DNA from: Caulobacter sp. CCUG 60055
GTDB taxonomy: Bacteria > Pseudomonadota > Alphaproteobacteria > Caulobacterales > Caulobacteraceae
Reading direction: 5' to 3'
NCBI RefSeq assembly: GCF_022750545.1
Contig: NZ_PUIC01000002.1
Span: 124,001-188,000 of the forward strand
DNA length: 64,000 nucleotides
Both the position numbers and the translations under genes were made by a program. The first letter of the stretch is position 1, and every line of letters begins with the position of its first letter. The notes under the pieces were generated by a model. The model was not told the DNA's origin. It saw nothing but the letters and a program-made list of their open reading frames with translations, and did no database searches. This document shows positions 23,517-32,491 of the stretch, piece after piece.

Positions 23517-24080
23517 ATGACTTCGCCAGAGGCCTTCGTGGCGGCGCTCTTCGACCTCTACGGGCGGATCGGCGGCCTGCGCTACGGCGAGGATGTGAGC
23601 CAGCTCGAACATGCGCTGCAGACGGCCCACCACGCCCGCCTGGACGGCGCGCCCGACGACCTCGTCGCCGCCGCCCTGCTGCACGACGTCGGCCACATGA
23701 TGCAGAAGGCCGGCGAGGACGCCGCCGACCGCGGGATCGACGCCCGGCACGAGCAGATCGGCGCCGGCTTCCTGGCCCGGGCGTTCGGGCCCGAAGTCAC
23801 CGAGCCGGTGCGCCTGCACGTCGCCGCCAAGCGGTATCTGGCGGCGCGCGAGCCGGGCTATCTGGAGCGGTTGAGCGCCGCCTCGCTGCAGAGCCTGGCC
23901 CTGCAGGGCGGTCCGATGAGCGAGGCCGAGGCCGAGGCCTTCCTCGCCGCTCCCTACGCCCAGGCCGCCGTCCGCCTGCGGCGCTACGACGAACAAGGCA
24001 AGGACCCGGGCGCGGAGATCGCCGACCTGGCCGCCTACGAACAACTCCTCTGCAATCTCATCCGGGAGCGAGGCCATTGA
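23517..24080 (+). CDS. PhnZ-like HD-domain phosphonate oxygenase
   Basis: 187 residues from the ATG at 23517, with GGAGA five bases upstream; an in-frame ATG at 23472, overlapping the phospholipase stop, would add 15 residues. The residue pattern matches PhnZ/TmpB-type mixed-valence di-iron oxygenases: Tyr23 (RYGEDVSQ), His32 (LEHAL), His56-Asp57 and His60 (LLHDVGH), His78 (ARHEQIG), His101 and Lys105 (HVAAKRYL), and RRYD near residue 156. PhnZ cleaves the C-P bond of 2-amino-1-hydroxyethylphosphonate to glycine and phosphate. TmpB does the same on the trimethylammonio analogue. No PhnY/TmpA hydroxylase gene is in the window. The pairing with phospholipase C suggests lipid headgroups as the source. 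Confidence 0.83.
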   Translation: MTSPEAFVAALFDLYGRIGGLRYGEDVSQLEHALQTAHHARLDGAPDDLVAAALLHDVGHMMQKAGEDAADRGIDARHEQIGAGFLARAFGPEVTEPVRLHVAAKRYLAAREPGYLERLSAASLQSLALQGGPMSEAEAEAFLAAPYAQAAVRLRRYDEQGKDPGAEIADLAAYEQLLCNLIRERGH

Positions 24081-24311
24081 GCGACAGCCGATAACCGCAT
24101 CGACCTGAACCGTCCGACCAACCACTGAAACCTGGCCCGCCGGCCCGCGCCGGCCGGCCGCCGACTACGTGAAAAGCGCCTTCGGGCGCGCCGGGGGTTT
24201 TCGCAATTCGGTCTGTACGAGCGGGGTCGCCATGGCGCGGCCGCGGTCGCTGTCGGCTGGCCTCCGCGCGTCCCGCCCGGCGCCCGCCGCAACGCCATCA
24301 TGGAGAGCCCC

Positions 24312-26070
24312 ATGCACCGCCAAGCCGCCCCCGAGAGGGGCCACCGCCGCCGCAACCTGCGGGGCGCCAGCCTCGCCGCCCTGCTGGTCGCCGCCCCCGC
24401 CGGCCTGTTCGCCGACCTCGCCCACGCCGAGGGGCCCGACGAGGCCGCCGCCGTCGACGGTCTGACCATCGTCGGCCAACGGCTGGGATCGGCCAAGGCC
24501 ATCGAGGCCCAGAAGAACGCCAAGGCCGTGGTGTCGGTGATCTCGGCCGACGACCTGGGCAAGCTGCCCGACGCCAACGTCGCCGACGCCCTGGCCCGCG
24601 TCCCCGGGGTCAATGTCGTGGTCAACCAGGAGACCGGCGAGGGCGAGTACGTCACCGTCCGGGGCTTCGCCGGCACCTACAACGCCTATTCGATCAACGG
24701 CGTGCGCGTAGCGCTGACCGACCCGGCCAGCCGGCGGATGTCGATGACCATGCTGCCGCCCAACGGCCTGCAGGCGATCACGGTGGCCAAGACCCTGACG
24801 CCCGACATGGACGGCGACGCCATCGGCGGCTCGGTCGATTTCCGCACGCCCACCGCGTTCGATTTCCGCAAGCCGACCGTGCGGCTGTTCGGCGCCTACG
24901 GGATCAACGACCGCGCCCGCGACCAGGGCGAGCGGGACGGCTCCGGCCAGATCCAGGCCGATTTCGCCACCCGGTTCGGCGACGCGGGCCAGTTCGGCTT
25001 CTTCGCCTCGGTCAATTACGGCAAGAGCCACGGCCTCAACGAGGAGACCGAGAACGACGGCGAGTGGGAGCCCTATCGCTGGCGCAAGAACTCCACCGAG
25101 ACCATCGACGACCGCTCGATGTACCTACCGGGCATCGACCTCGACTATCGGCGGGTGGAGCAGACGCGCTACGGCGGCAACTTCTCGCTCGACTATCGCG
25201 GCGGCGCGCACGACTTCTATCTGCGCGGCCAGTACAACCGCTTCGAGCGGGTGTCGAACAACGACTACACCGACTTCCGCAGCCGGCCGACCTTGCGCCT
25301 GGTCCAGGCCAACGCCGACGACGCCAATCTGGTCCAGCCCGAGAACAACGTGGTCGGCGTCGGCGCCAAGGGGCGCATCTACGGCTACACCACCAGCCAG
25401 ATCGTCGATCAGGACGGCGACGGCGTGATCACCGACGCCGACCGCAAGAGCAAGTCCTACTGGTCGCTCTACGGCCGCTCGGGGGTGTGGAGCCCCCAGG
25501 CCTTCCAGATGGCGCGCACCTTCCAGGTGCAGGACCAGAACCAGACCCTGGCCACGGTCAACTTCGGCGGGGCCAGCCGCCTGGGCCGCCTCAGCCTCGA
25601 CTATGACCTCAGCTACAGCTGGGGCGACCGCGAGGAGCCGGACAACTATTCGGTGGGCTACGACTGCGACGCCTGCTCGGCGCCGTTTAACCAGACCGGC
25701 CTCCTGTGGTCGTCGTTCGATCCGCGCTTCCCGATGCCGCAACTGCCGGCCTTCGCCCAGAACGCCGACCGCGACGACTCGCTGCTGCCGTTCAGCGGGG
25801 CCAGCCTCAGCCGCAACAAGCAGACCGACCAGCGCGTCGCCGCGCGCCTGGACGCCAAGTACCAGACCGGCGGCCTGGTCGACTTCGTCAAGGCCGGGGT
25901 CAAGATCACCCGATCGAGCCGCGACTATGACAGCACGCCGGTGTGGTCGGGCTCGTTCGCGGGCACGTCGCTGGACGGCAAGAACCTCGCCCAGTCGGGT
26001 CTCGTGGAGCGCCATGTCGAGCGCACCCGCGACCCGGTGACGCGCGAGGTCGTCGCCATCCGCCAGGGCA
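24312..26070 (+). pseudogene. TonB-dependent receptor, 3' end deleted
   Basis: About 586 codons of a TBDR from the ATG at 24312 (GGAGAG five bases upstream): signal sequence, DGLTIVGQRLGSAKA box region, plug with VVSVISADDLGKLPDANVADAL and RVPGVNVVVNQETGEGEYV, then the first part of the barrel. The layout is that of the Xanthomonas/Caulobacter receptor class of about 900-1000 residues. Receptor-like sequence stops near EVVAIRQGNADG; downstream the frame encodes only arginine/proline-rich nonsense, while another frame holds a serine hydrolase tail. Without most of the barrel it cannot work as a receptor. A loop DQDGDGVITDAD near residue 370 resembles a calcium-binding EF-hand. Its ligand is unknown; position suggests a link to the phospholipase operon. 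Confidence 0.8.
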
Positions 26071-26490
26071 ACGCCGATGGTCGGCAGCTCGTACTTCTAC
26101 GCCACGGCCCGCGACTGGGCGCGGTTCGGCCAGCTCCACCTCGACGACGGCGTGTCCGAGGGGCGGCGGGTCCTCTCGCGGGCCTGGATCGACCACGTCC
26201 GTGCGCCGGCCCCCGCCGCCCCGCTGGGGGAGTACGGCGGCCACTTCCGCCTCAACGGCCGCGCCGCGCCGGGATCGCCGGCGCGCGCCTTTCCCGACCT
26301 GCCGGCGGACATGTATTTCGCGCGCGGCTTCGGCCTGCAGGTCGTCGCCGTCTTCCCCGCGCGACGGGCGGTGATCGTGCGGCTGGGCTGGACCCTCGAC
26401 GACGACGCCTTCGACATGAACCGCGAGTTCGCCGACCTTCTGGCCTCGCTGGAGCCGGCGCGCGCGGCCGGCGTCGAAAAAGCGTCATGA
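26071..26490 (+). pseudogene. Serine hydrolase (beta-lactamase fold), C-terminal remnant
   Basis: About 138 codons in a frame different from the truncated receptor. The sequence VGSSYFYATARDWARFGQLHLDDG, then RRVLSRAWIDHVRAP and FARGFGLQVVAVFPARRAVIVRLG, is the last third of 6-aminohexanoate-dimer-hydrolase-like beta-lactamase-fold enzymes. The SxxK and YxN motifs should lie upstream and are missing. An ATG at 26077 could start a short product, but it would have no active site. The fragment is the right-hand side of the deletion junction described for the receptor. The next gene starts 84 bases further on. Confidence 0.78.
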
Positions 26491-26573
26491 CGGGTAAGGG
26501 GCCGTCCGTCGTCGGACGTCGTCCTAAGCATAGAAACCACAACGACAAGTCATAACGACGAGAGGGGGAGACC

Positions 26574-29558
26574 ATGTTCGGACGCAACCGCCGCAGAGCG
26601 GCCGCAGTAAGCACAGCCGCCCTGATGGCGGCGCTTTCCACCAGCCACGCCGCCTTCGCCCAGGAGGCCGCGGTCCGCTTCACGGTGCCGGCCCAGCCGC
26701 TGGCGGCGGGGCTGCTGTCGCTGGGCCGCGAGGCCCATCTGTCGATCGCCGCCCCGACCCTGCTGGTCGCCGGCAAGACCGGGCGCGCGGTCGAGGGCGA
26801 GTTCACGGTCCGGGCGGCGCTGACCCGGATGCTCGACGGCACCGGGCTCGGCTACGAGTTCGTCGGGCCCAACGCCGTCCGCATCGTCGAGGGGCCCCGC
26901 TCCAAGGCGGGCGACGCCGGCGAGACGTCCCCGGCCCAGGCCGCCGCCGAGGTGGCGCAGCTGTCCGAACTGGTGGTGGCCGGCACGCGCATCCGCGGCC
27001 AGGCGCCGGTGGGCTCGGAGCTGGTCAACCTGTCGCGCGACGACATCGAACAGCTCGGCCGCGCCACCGTCACCGAGCTGGTCAAGACCATCCCGCAGGT
27101 CCAGAGCCTGGGCGCGACCGACGGCCTGAACGGCCATCGCGGCCAGGGCGGCGTCGACAACCAGACCGCCGCGACCAGCGTCAACCTGCGCGGCCTGGGC
27201 GCGGACGCCACCCTGGTGCTGGTCAACGGCCGGCGGGTGGCGCCCACGGCCTCGGGCGCCTTCGTCGACGTCTCGCAGATTCCGCTCTCGGCCGTGCAGC
27301 GGATGGAGCTGCTGCCGGACGGCGCCTCGGCGATCTATGGTTCGGACGCCGTCGGCGGCGTGGTCAACTTCGTGCTGCGCAAGGGCCGCGAAGGGGCCGA
27401 GAGCAGCCTGCGCTACGGTCTCGGCTCGGGCTTCCATGAATACGACGTCGGCCAGTCCCTGGGCTTCGACTGGGGCTCCGGGTCGGCCTTGCTGGCCTAC
27501 GAGTATTACAGCCGCACCCGTCTGGCCGCCTCAAAGCGCGACTACTTCCAGTCGGACCTGCGAGCCTTCGGCGGGACCGACTATCGCGACCCCTACACCA
27601 GCAATCCCGGCAACATCCTGGCCGGCGGGGTGCTCTACGCCATCCCCAAGGGACAGGACGGCACGCACCTGACGCCCGCCGCCCTCATTCCTGGCGCGCC
27701 GAACCTGATGAACGCCCAGCGCGACGCCGACATCCTGCCCAGCCAGAGCCGCAACAGCTTCGTCGCCTCGATCTCCCAGGACCTGACGCCGAGCGTCCAC
27801 CTCTATCTCGACGCGCTCTACGCCACCCGCGACTTCGAAAAACGCCTGGGCGCGCCCGGGGGGGCCAATACGGCCCTGACGGTGCCCAACACCAACCCGT
27901 TCTTCGTCAGCCCGATCCCGGGGGCGACCTCGACGACCATCTACTATTCGCTGGTCGACGACCTGCCGCAGCGGGTGACGGGGAGCTCGAAAAACTACAC
28001 CGTCACGGCGGGCGCGCGGTTCGACCTGCCGCGCGAGTGGACGCTCGAGGCCTACGGCTCCCTCGGCCAGGACCGCGCTTCGAACCTCGACACCGGCGGC
28101 GCCAACAACTTCCGGCTGGCCCAGGCCCTGGCCGACCCCAATCCCGCCACGGCGTTCAACCCGTTCGGCGACGGCTCGCACACCTCGGCGGCGACGCTGG
28201 CCAAGATCGCCGGCTCCATCCGCTACCGCAACACCTACGATGTGCGCGTCGCCAGCCTGGGGGCCTCCGGGCCGCTGTTCAGCCTGCCGGGCGGCGACGT
28301 GCGGGCCGCGGTCGGGACCGACTACCGCTACGAGCGCCTGGACGCCTTCAGCCTGCTCGACTACGACCAGCCGACGCCCTACAGCCTGCCCAGCGACGGC
28401 GCCACCCACCGCGACATCGTCGCCGGCTACGCCGAAGTGCTGGTGCCCGTGTTCGGCGCGCCCAACGCCCGTCCGGGCCTGCAACGGCTGGACCTGTCGT
28501 TCGCGATCCGCAGCGAGCGCTACAGCGACTTCGGATCGACCACCAATCCCAAGTTCGGCCTGGTCTGGAAGCCGTTCGACAGCCTGTCCCTGCGCGGCAG
28601 CTGGGGAACCTCGTTCAAGGCGCCGCGCCTGGTGCAGCTGAACGAGGGACAGAACGCCTGGCTCTATCGCCCCTTCCCGAACGCCAACGCCCAGCCCGGG
28701 CCGACGACGCCGGTGCCCGGCTATTCCAACACCCTTCTGCTGTTCGGTCCGTCCAACAAGAACCTGAAGCCCGAGACGGCCGAGACCTGGAGCGTGGGCG
28801 CCGATTTCCACGCCGCCGCGTGGCCGGGCTTCAAGGCGGGGCTGACCTACTTCTCCGTCCGCTACAAGGACCGGATCAGCGCCCCGACCGTCGAGCAGGT
28901 GAGCGCGCTGCTGGCCCAGGGGAGCGTCGTCAACGATCTGGTGCTGGTCCGCCATCCGACCCAGGCCCAGGTGGACGCGATCTACAGCCAGCCGAACTTC
29001 ATCGGCTTGCCCCTGCCGGCCAACCAGATCGAGGCCATCCTGAACCTGGCCGTAGCCAATTTCGGCGCGGTCGAGGAGGAGGGGCTGGACGTCAACGCCT
29101 CCTATCAGTTCGGCTTGGGGCGCGGGCAGGTCACGCTGGACGGCGGCCTGACCTACCTGACCAAGTATTCGGTGCAGCGGGTTCCGGGCGATCCGTTCGT
29201 CGACCAGCTCAACACCTTCAGCAACCCGAACCGGCTGCACGGCCACGTCGGGGCGGCGTGGCGGCGCGGTCCGGTGCAGGCCGCCCTGGGCGTCAACTAT
29301 CTCGGCGGCTACGACAACAACCTGCTGCCGGTGACCTCCAAGGTGTCGTCCTGGACCACGGTGGACGCCCACCTCGGCTACACCTTCCCGGACGCCGGAG
29401 GGCTGCGGCGCGGGGTGTCGCTGATCCTCGACGTCGAGAACCTGTTCGACAGCGATCCGCCCTTCGTCGACAACGAGGACTCCAAGATCGGCTACGACCC
29501 CGAACAGGGCGATCCGCGCGGCCGGACCGTCTCGCTCACCCTGCGCAAGACCTGGTGA
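26574..29558 (+). CDS. STN-domain TonB-dependent receptor (copy A)
   Basis: 994 residues from the ATG at 26574, with GAGGGGGAG upstream. A signal peptide is followed by an STN (secretin/TonB N-terminal) domain at about 38-105 (FTVPAQPLAAGLLSLGRE, IAAPTLLVAGKTG, VRAALTRMLDGTGL). Then come the TonB box SELVVAGTRI, the plug (VNLRGLGADATLVLVNGRR, RMELLPDGASAIYGSDAVGGVVN) and the barrel, ending LTLRKTW. An STN domain is the hallmark of receptors that signal through an anti-sigma factor, or of the related starch/peptide class. A related receptor lies at 42083. It starts a block of S33-like hydrolase, POT transporter, tricorn-like protease and amidohydrolase, so a peptide ligand is likely. Confidence 0.94.
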   Translation: MFGRNRRRAAAVSTAALMAALSTSHAAFAQEAAVRFTVPAQPLAAGLLSLGREAHLSIAAPTLLVAGKTGRAVEGEFTVRAALTRMLDGTGLGYEFVGPNAVRIVEGPRSKAGDAGETSPAQAAAEVAQLSELVVAGTRIRGQAPVGSELVNLSRDDIEQLGRATVTELVKTIPQVQSLGATDGLNGHRGQGGVDNQTAATSVNLRGLGADATLVLVNGRRVAPTASGAFVDVSQIPLSAVQRMELLPDGASAIYGSDAVGGVVNFVLRKGREGAESSLRYGLGSGFHEYDVGQSLGFDWGSGSALLAYEYYSRTRLAASKRDYFQSDLRAFGGTDYRDPYTSNPGNILAGGVLYAIPKGQDGTHLTPAALIPGAPNLMNAQRDADILPSQSRNSFVASISQDLTPSVHLYLDALYATRDFEKRLGAPGGANTALTVPNTNPFFVSPIPGATSTTIYYSLVDDLPQRVTGSSKNYTVTAGARFDLPREWTLEAYGSLGQDRASNLDTGGANNFRLAQALADPNPATAFNPFGDGSHTSAATLAKIAGSIRYRNTYDVRVASLGASGPLFSLPGGDVRAAVGTDYRYERLDAFSLLDYDQPTPYSLPSDGATHRDIVAGYAEVLVPVFGAPNARPGLQRLDLSFAIRSERYSDFGSTTNPKFGLVWKPFDSLSLRGSWGTSFKAPRLVQLNEGQNAWLYRPFPNANAQPGPTTPVPGYSNTLLLFGPSNKNLKPETAETWSVGADFHAAAWPGFKAGLTYFSVRYKDRISAPTVEQVSALLAQGSVVNDLVLVRHPTQAQVDAIYSQPNFIGLPLPANQIEAILNLAVANFGAVEEEGLDVNASYQFGLGRGQVTLDGGLTYLTKYSVQRVPGDPFVDQLNTFSNPNRLHGHVGAAWRRGPVQAALGVNYLGGYDNNLLPVTSKVSSWTTVDAHLGYTFPDAGGLRRGVSLILDVENLFDSDPPFVDNEDSKIGYDPEQGDPRGRTVSLTLRKTW

Positions 29559-29561
29559 GCC

Positions 29562-31091
29562 GTGGCGTTCCGGAGCTTCTCGTCGCGCGGCTTCGCCCTG
29601 GCGCTGATCGCGGCCTGCTGGCTGGGCGCGTCCCAGCCGGCGGCGGCCGCGCCGCGCGCGGGAGAGGTGGTCGAGGAGCCGCGGACGCTGGTCACGCCCC
29701 AGGGCGAGACCGTCGCCTACGAGGTCGGCACGCTGTTCGTGCGCGAGAACCGCGCGCGGCCTGACAGCCGCCTGATCGGCGTCGGCTTCTTCCGCTTCAA
29801 GGGAGCCCCCGGCGCGGCCGGGCCGCCGACCTTCCATCTGCCGGGCGGCCCGGGCTCCAGCTATTTCGACATCTTCACCGAGAAGTCGGACTGGGCGCGG
29901 GCCAAGCTCAAGGAGCTTTTGCTCTACCGCGCGGTCGGCGACGTGGTGGTGGTCGACCAGCGCGGCTATTCCGGCCGGGGCGAGATGCTGACCTATCGCC
30001 ACGCCGAGGCCGGGCGCCTGCTGGACCGCCCGGCCTCGTCGGCGCGCGAGGCGGCGGCGGATCTTGTCGAGGCCCGCGCGGCGGTCGCCGCCCAGCCGGG
30101 CCGGGACCTGTCGGGCTATACGGTCCAGGCCCTGGTCGACGACGTCGACGACCTGCGCCGGGCCCTCGGCTACGACCGCGTCTCGCTGGTCGGCCAGAGC
30201 TTCGGCTCGCAGTGGGCCTTCGCCGTCATGCGGTTGCGCCCGCAGATCGTCGCCCGCGCCGTGCTGTCGGGGGTCGAGCCGCTGGACGGCGGCTACGACA
30301 TGCCCTCCCACGTCTTCGCCGCCCTGCAGCGCATCGCCTGGGACGCAGACCACGATCGCGGGCTTGCGCCCTATCTTCCGCCGGGCGGGGTGATGGCGGC
30401 GGTCGAGGCTGTGCGCGCCCGTCTGGCGGCCCGGCCCGTGGTCGTGCGCGGCGCCGCCGACGGCGGCCGCGACGTCAGGCTCGGCGTCGAGGATCTCCAG
30501 CAGGCCATGCTCACCGAGGCGGCGGACTGGCCCGGCCTGATGCTCGCCCTCTATCACCGCCGCTATGGCGACTGGGGGCGGTCGGTCGCCAGGGGCCGTC
30601 TGCGGCGCGACGACACCCTGCCGCTGATCGGCCCCCTGATCGACACCAGCCTGGGCGTGACGCCGGCCCGGATGCGGATGCTGCTCACCGATCCGGCGGT
30701 CCGCTACCTCGGCGACTGGAACTGGGCCTCCTATGTCGCCGCCGCCAAGGCTCGCGCCTGGCCGACCGCCGACGTCGGCGACCCCTTGCGCGAACCAGCG
30801 CCCAGCGACATCCCCGTGGTCTTCGTCGCCGGCGACTGGGACGTCTCGACCCCGGTCGAGAACGCCCTCGGCATGGCCCCTTATTTCCCCAACGGCCGCG
30901 TCGTCCTCGTCCATCGCGGCGGCCACGACGCCCGCATGCGGCTGGTCGAGGAGCGCCCCGCCGTCATCGACGCCCTGGCCGGCTTCCTGAAGACCGGCGA
31001 CGTGCGGAGCCTGCCCGTCCGGGTCGAGCTGGCGGCGCCCGCCTTCAAGGTTCCGGCCTTCGCCCCGCCGTCCGACGGGGCGGCCCGGTGA
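29562..31091 (+). CDS. Exported S33-type alpha/beta hydrolase (peptidase), copy A
   Basis: 509 residues from the GTG at 29562, three bases after the receptor stop. The signal peptide ends at PAAAAPR. The alpha/beta-hydrolase core has the HLPGGPGSSY oxyanion segment and the VVVDQRGYSGRG strand. The nucleophile is Ser213 in VGQSFGSQ, the acid Asp427 in GDWDVSTP and the histidine His455 in HRGGHDAR. This matches proline iminopeptidase/tripeptidyl aminopeptidase-like S33 enzymes, which remove N-terminal residues from peptides. It acts in the periplasm on peptides delivered by the receptor (inference). A close relative with identical spacing of the triad sits at 54352. Confidence 0.87.
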   Translation: MAFRSFSSRGFALALIAACWLGASQPAAAAPRAGEVVEEPRTLVTPQGETVAYEVGTLFVRENRARPDSRLIGVGFFRFKGAPGAAGPPTFHLPGGPGSSYFDIFTEKSDWARAKLKELLLYRAVGDVVVVDQRGYSGRGEMLTYRHAEAGRLLDRPASSAREAAADLVEARAAVAAQPGRDLSGYTVQALVDDVDDLRRALGYDRVSLVGQSFGSQWAFAVMRLRPQIVARAVLSGVEPLDGGYDMPSHVFAALQRIAWDADHDRGLAPYLPPGGVMAAVEAVRARLAARPVVVRGAADGGRDVRLGVEDLQQAMLTEAADWPGLMLALYHRRYGDWGRSVARGRLRRDDTLPLIGPLIDTSLGVTPARMRMLLTDPAVRYLGDWNWASYVAAAKARAWPTADVGDPLREPAPSDIPVVFVAGDWDVSTPVENALGMAPYFPNGRVVLVHRGGHDARMRLVEERPAVIDALAGFLKTGDVRSLPVRVELAAPAFKVPAFAPPSDGAAR

Positions 31092-31121
31092 CCACGTCCT
31101 TTCCCCAACGCCTGGTGACGC

Positions 31122-32450
31122 ATGTCTGAAGTCTCGCTCCCCAGCAGCCGCGAGCCGACCTGGTTCGGCCATCCGCGCGGCCTGACCATCCTGTTCCTGA
31201 CCGAGATGTGGGAGATCTTCTCCTACTACGGCATGCGCGCGCTGCTGGTCTATTACATGACCAAGCAGCTGCTGCTCGGCCAGGCCCAGGCCTCGATGGT
31301 CTACGGCCTCTACACGGCCACGGTCTATCTGACGCCGATCGTCGGCGGGGTGATCTCCGACCGCTGGCTGGGCCGGCGCAGGTCGGTGATCCTCGGCGGG
31401 TCGATCATGGCGCTCGGCCACTTCATGATGGCCTCGGAGAGCCTGTTCTATCCCGCCCTGGCGGTGATCGCCCTGGGCAACGGCCTGTTCATGCCCAGCC
31501 TGCCCAGCCAGGTGGTCGGCCTCTATCGGCCGGACGATCCGAGGCGGGGCTCGGCCTTCAACCTCTATTACGTCGGCATCAACCTGGGGGCGCTGCTGGC
31601 GCCGCTGGTCTGCGGCACGCTGGGCGAGACCTTCGGCTGGCACTGGGGTTTCGCCGCGGCCGGGGTCGGCATGGCCGGGGGGCTGGCCATCTATGTCGCC
31701 GGCGCGCGCTACCTGCCGCCCGAGCCGCTCCGCGCGGCCGACCGGGGCCGGGCGGACGAGCCCCCGCCTGGCGACCTGGCCCGCCGGCTGTGGCTGCTGG
31801 CCGGGGTGGCGGCGACGGTGGTGATCTTCCGGGTGGCCTATGAGCAGCTCGGCAACACCGTGGCGCTGTGGGCGGACCAGGGCGTCGACCGCCACGTCGG
31901 CGGCTGGACCATCCCGATGACCTGGTTCCAGTCGCTCAACCCGCTGCTGGTCTTCGCCCTGACGCCGGTGCTGGTGGCGCGGTGGACCGACGCCGCGCGG
32001 CGCGGCCGCGAGCCGTCCTCGATCGTCAAGATGGCCATCGGCGCGGCCGTGGTCGGAGCTTCCTTCCTGTTGTTGGGGGCGGTCGATCTGTGGACGGGCG
32101 GGGCCCGGGCGAGCTGGGTGTGGCTGGCCGTGTTCTTCGCCGTCCTGACCGTGGGCGAGCTCTACATCCTGCCGGTGGGGATGGGCCTGTTCGGCCGGCT
32201 CGCGCCGCCGAGGATCGCGGCCACCACCATCGCCGTGTGGTGCCTTGCGTTGTTCGCCGGGAATCTGGCGGCGGGGGTGGTCGGCGTGCTGTGGGGGCGC
32301 ATGCCGCACGGCCAGTATTTCCTATTGATGGCCGCGTTCGCCGGAGCCTCCAGCCTGATCCTGCTGCTGTTCGACCGCCCGGCTCAGCGCGTCGAGGCGG
32401 GCGCCGCGACGCCCGGAACGGTTCCCGTGGCGGAAGGGGCGGTTTCGTGA
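31122..32450 (+). CDS. POT/PTR-family proton-coupled peptide transporter, copy A
   Basis: 442 residues and about 12 membrane helices. The POT signature region is clear: WFGHPRGLTILFLTEMWE, then YYGMRALLVYYMTKQ, with the YGLYTATVYLTPIVGG helix and the second signature YYVGINLGALLAPLVCG. Members move di- and tripeptides with protons across the inner membrane. The usual ExxERFxYY element reads TEMWEIFSYYG here, so Arg is replaced, a variant found in some bacterial members. It follows the S33-like hydrolase and precedes the tricorn-like protease, completing a receptor-hydrolase-transporter route. The copy at 55976 is very similar. Confidence 0.92.
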   Translation: MSEVSLPSSREPTWFGHPRGLTILFLTEMWEIFSYYGMRALLVYYMTKQLLLGQAQASMVYGLYTATVYLTPIVGGVISDRWLGRRRSVILGGSIMALGHFMMASESLFYPALAVIALGNGLFMPSLPSQVVGLYRPDDPRRGSAFNLYYVGINLGALLAPLVCGTLGETFGWHWGFAAAGVGMAGGLAIYVAGARYLPPEPLRAADRGRADEPPPGDLARRLWLLAGVAATVVIFRVAYEQLGNTVALWADQGVDRHVGGWTIPMTWFQSLNPLLVFALTPVLVARWTDAARRGREPSSIVKMAIGAAVVGASFLLLGAVDLWTGGARASWVWLAVFFAVLTVGELYILPVGMGLFGRLAPPRIAATTIAVWCLALFAGNLAAGVVGVLWGRMPHGQYFLLMAAFAGASSLILLLFDRPAQRVEAGAATPGTVPVAEGAVS

Positions 32451-32491
32451 GCCGACCAGTCCGCCCCGACCAATCCAGAGAGACGGAAGCG

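Noticed and set aside
26504-26517. Small hairpin GTCCG-TCGT-CGGAC before the copy A receptor gene
   Set aside because: Only a 5-base stem and no T-run; too weak in GC-rich DNA to call a terminator.
24300-26555. A single 751-codon receptor gene
   Set aside because: The last 160 codons are low-complexity R/P/G sequence, and a different frame there encodes a recognisable hydrolase tail.
27531-32309. A 1592-codon open frame on the minus strand
   Set aside because: It is antisense to four well-supported genes (receptor, S33-like hydrolase, POT, tricorn start). It is rich in R, G, Q and H with no motif, as expected opposite GC3-rich codons.
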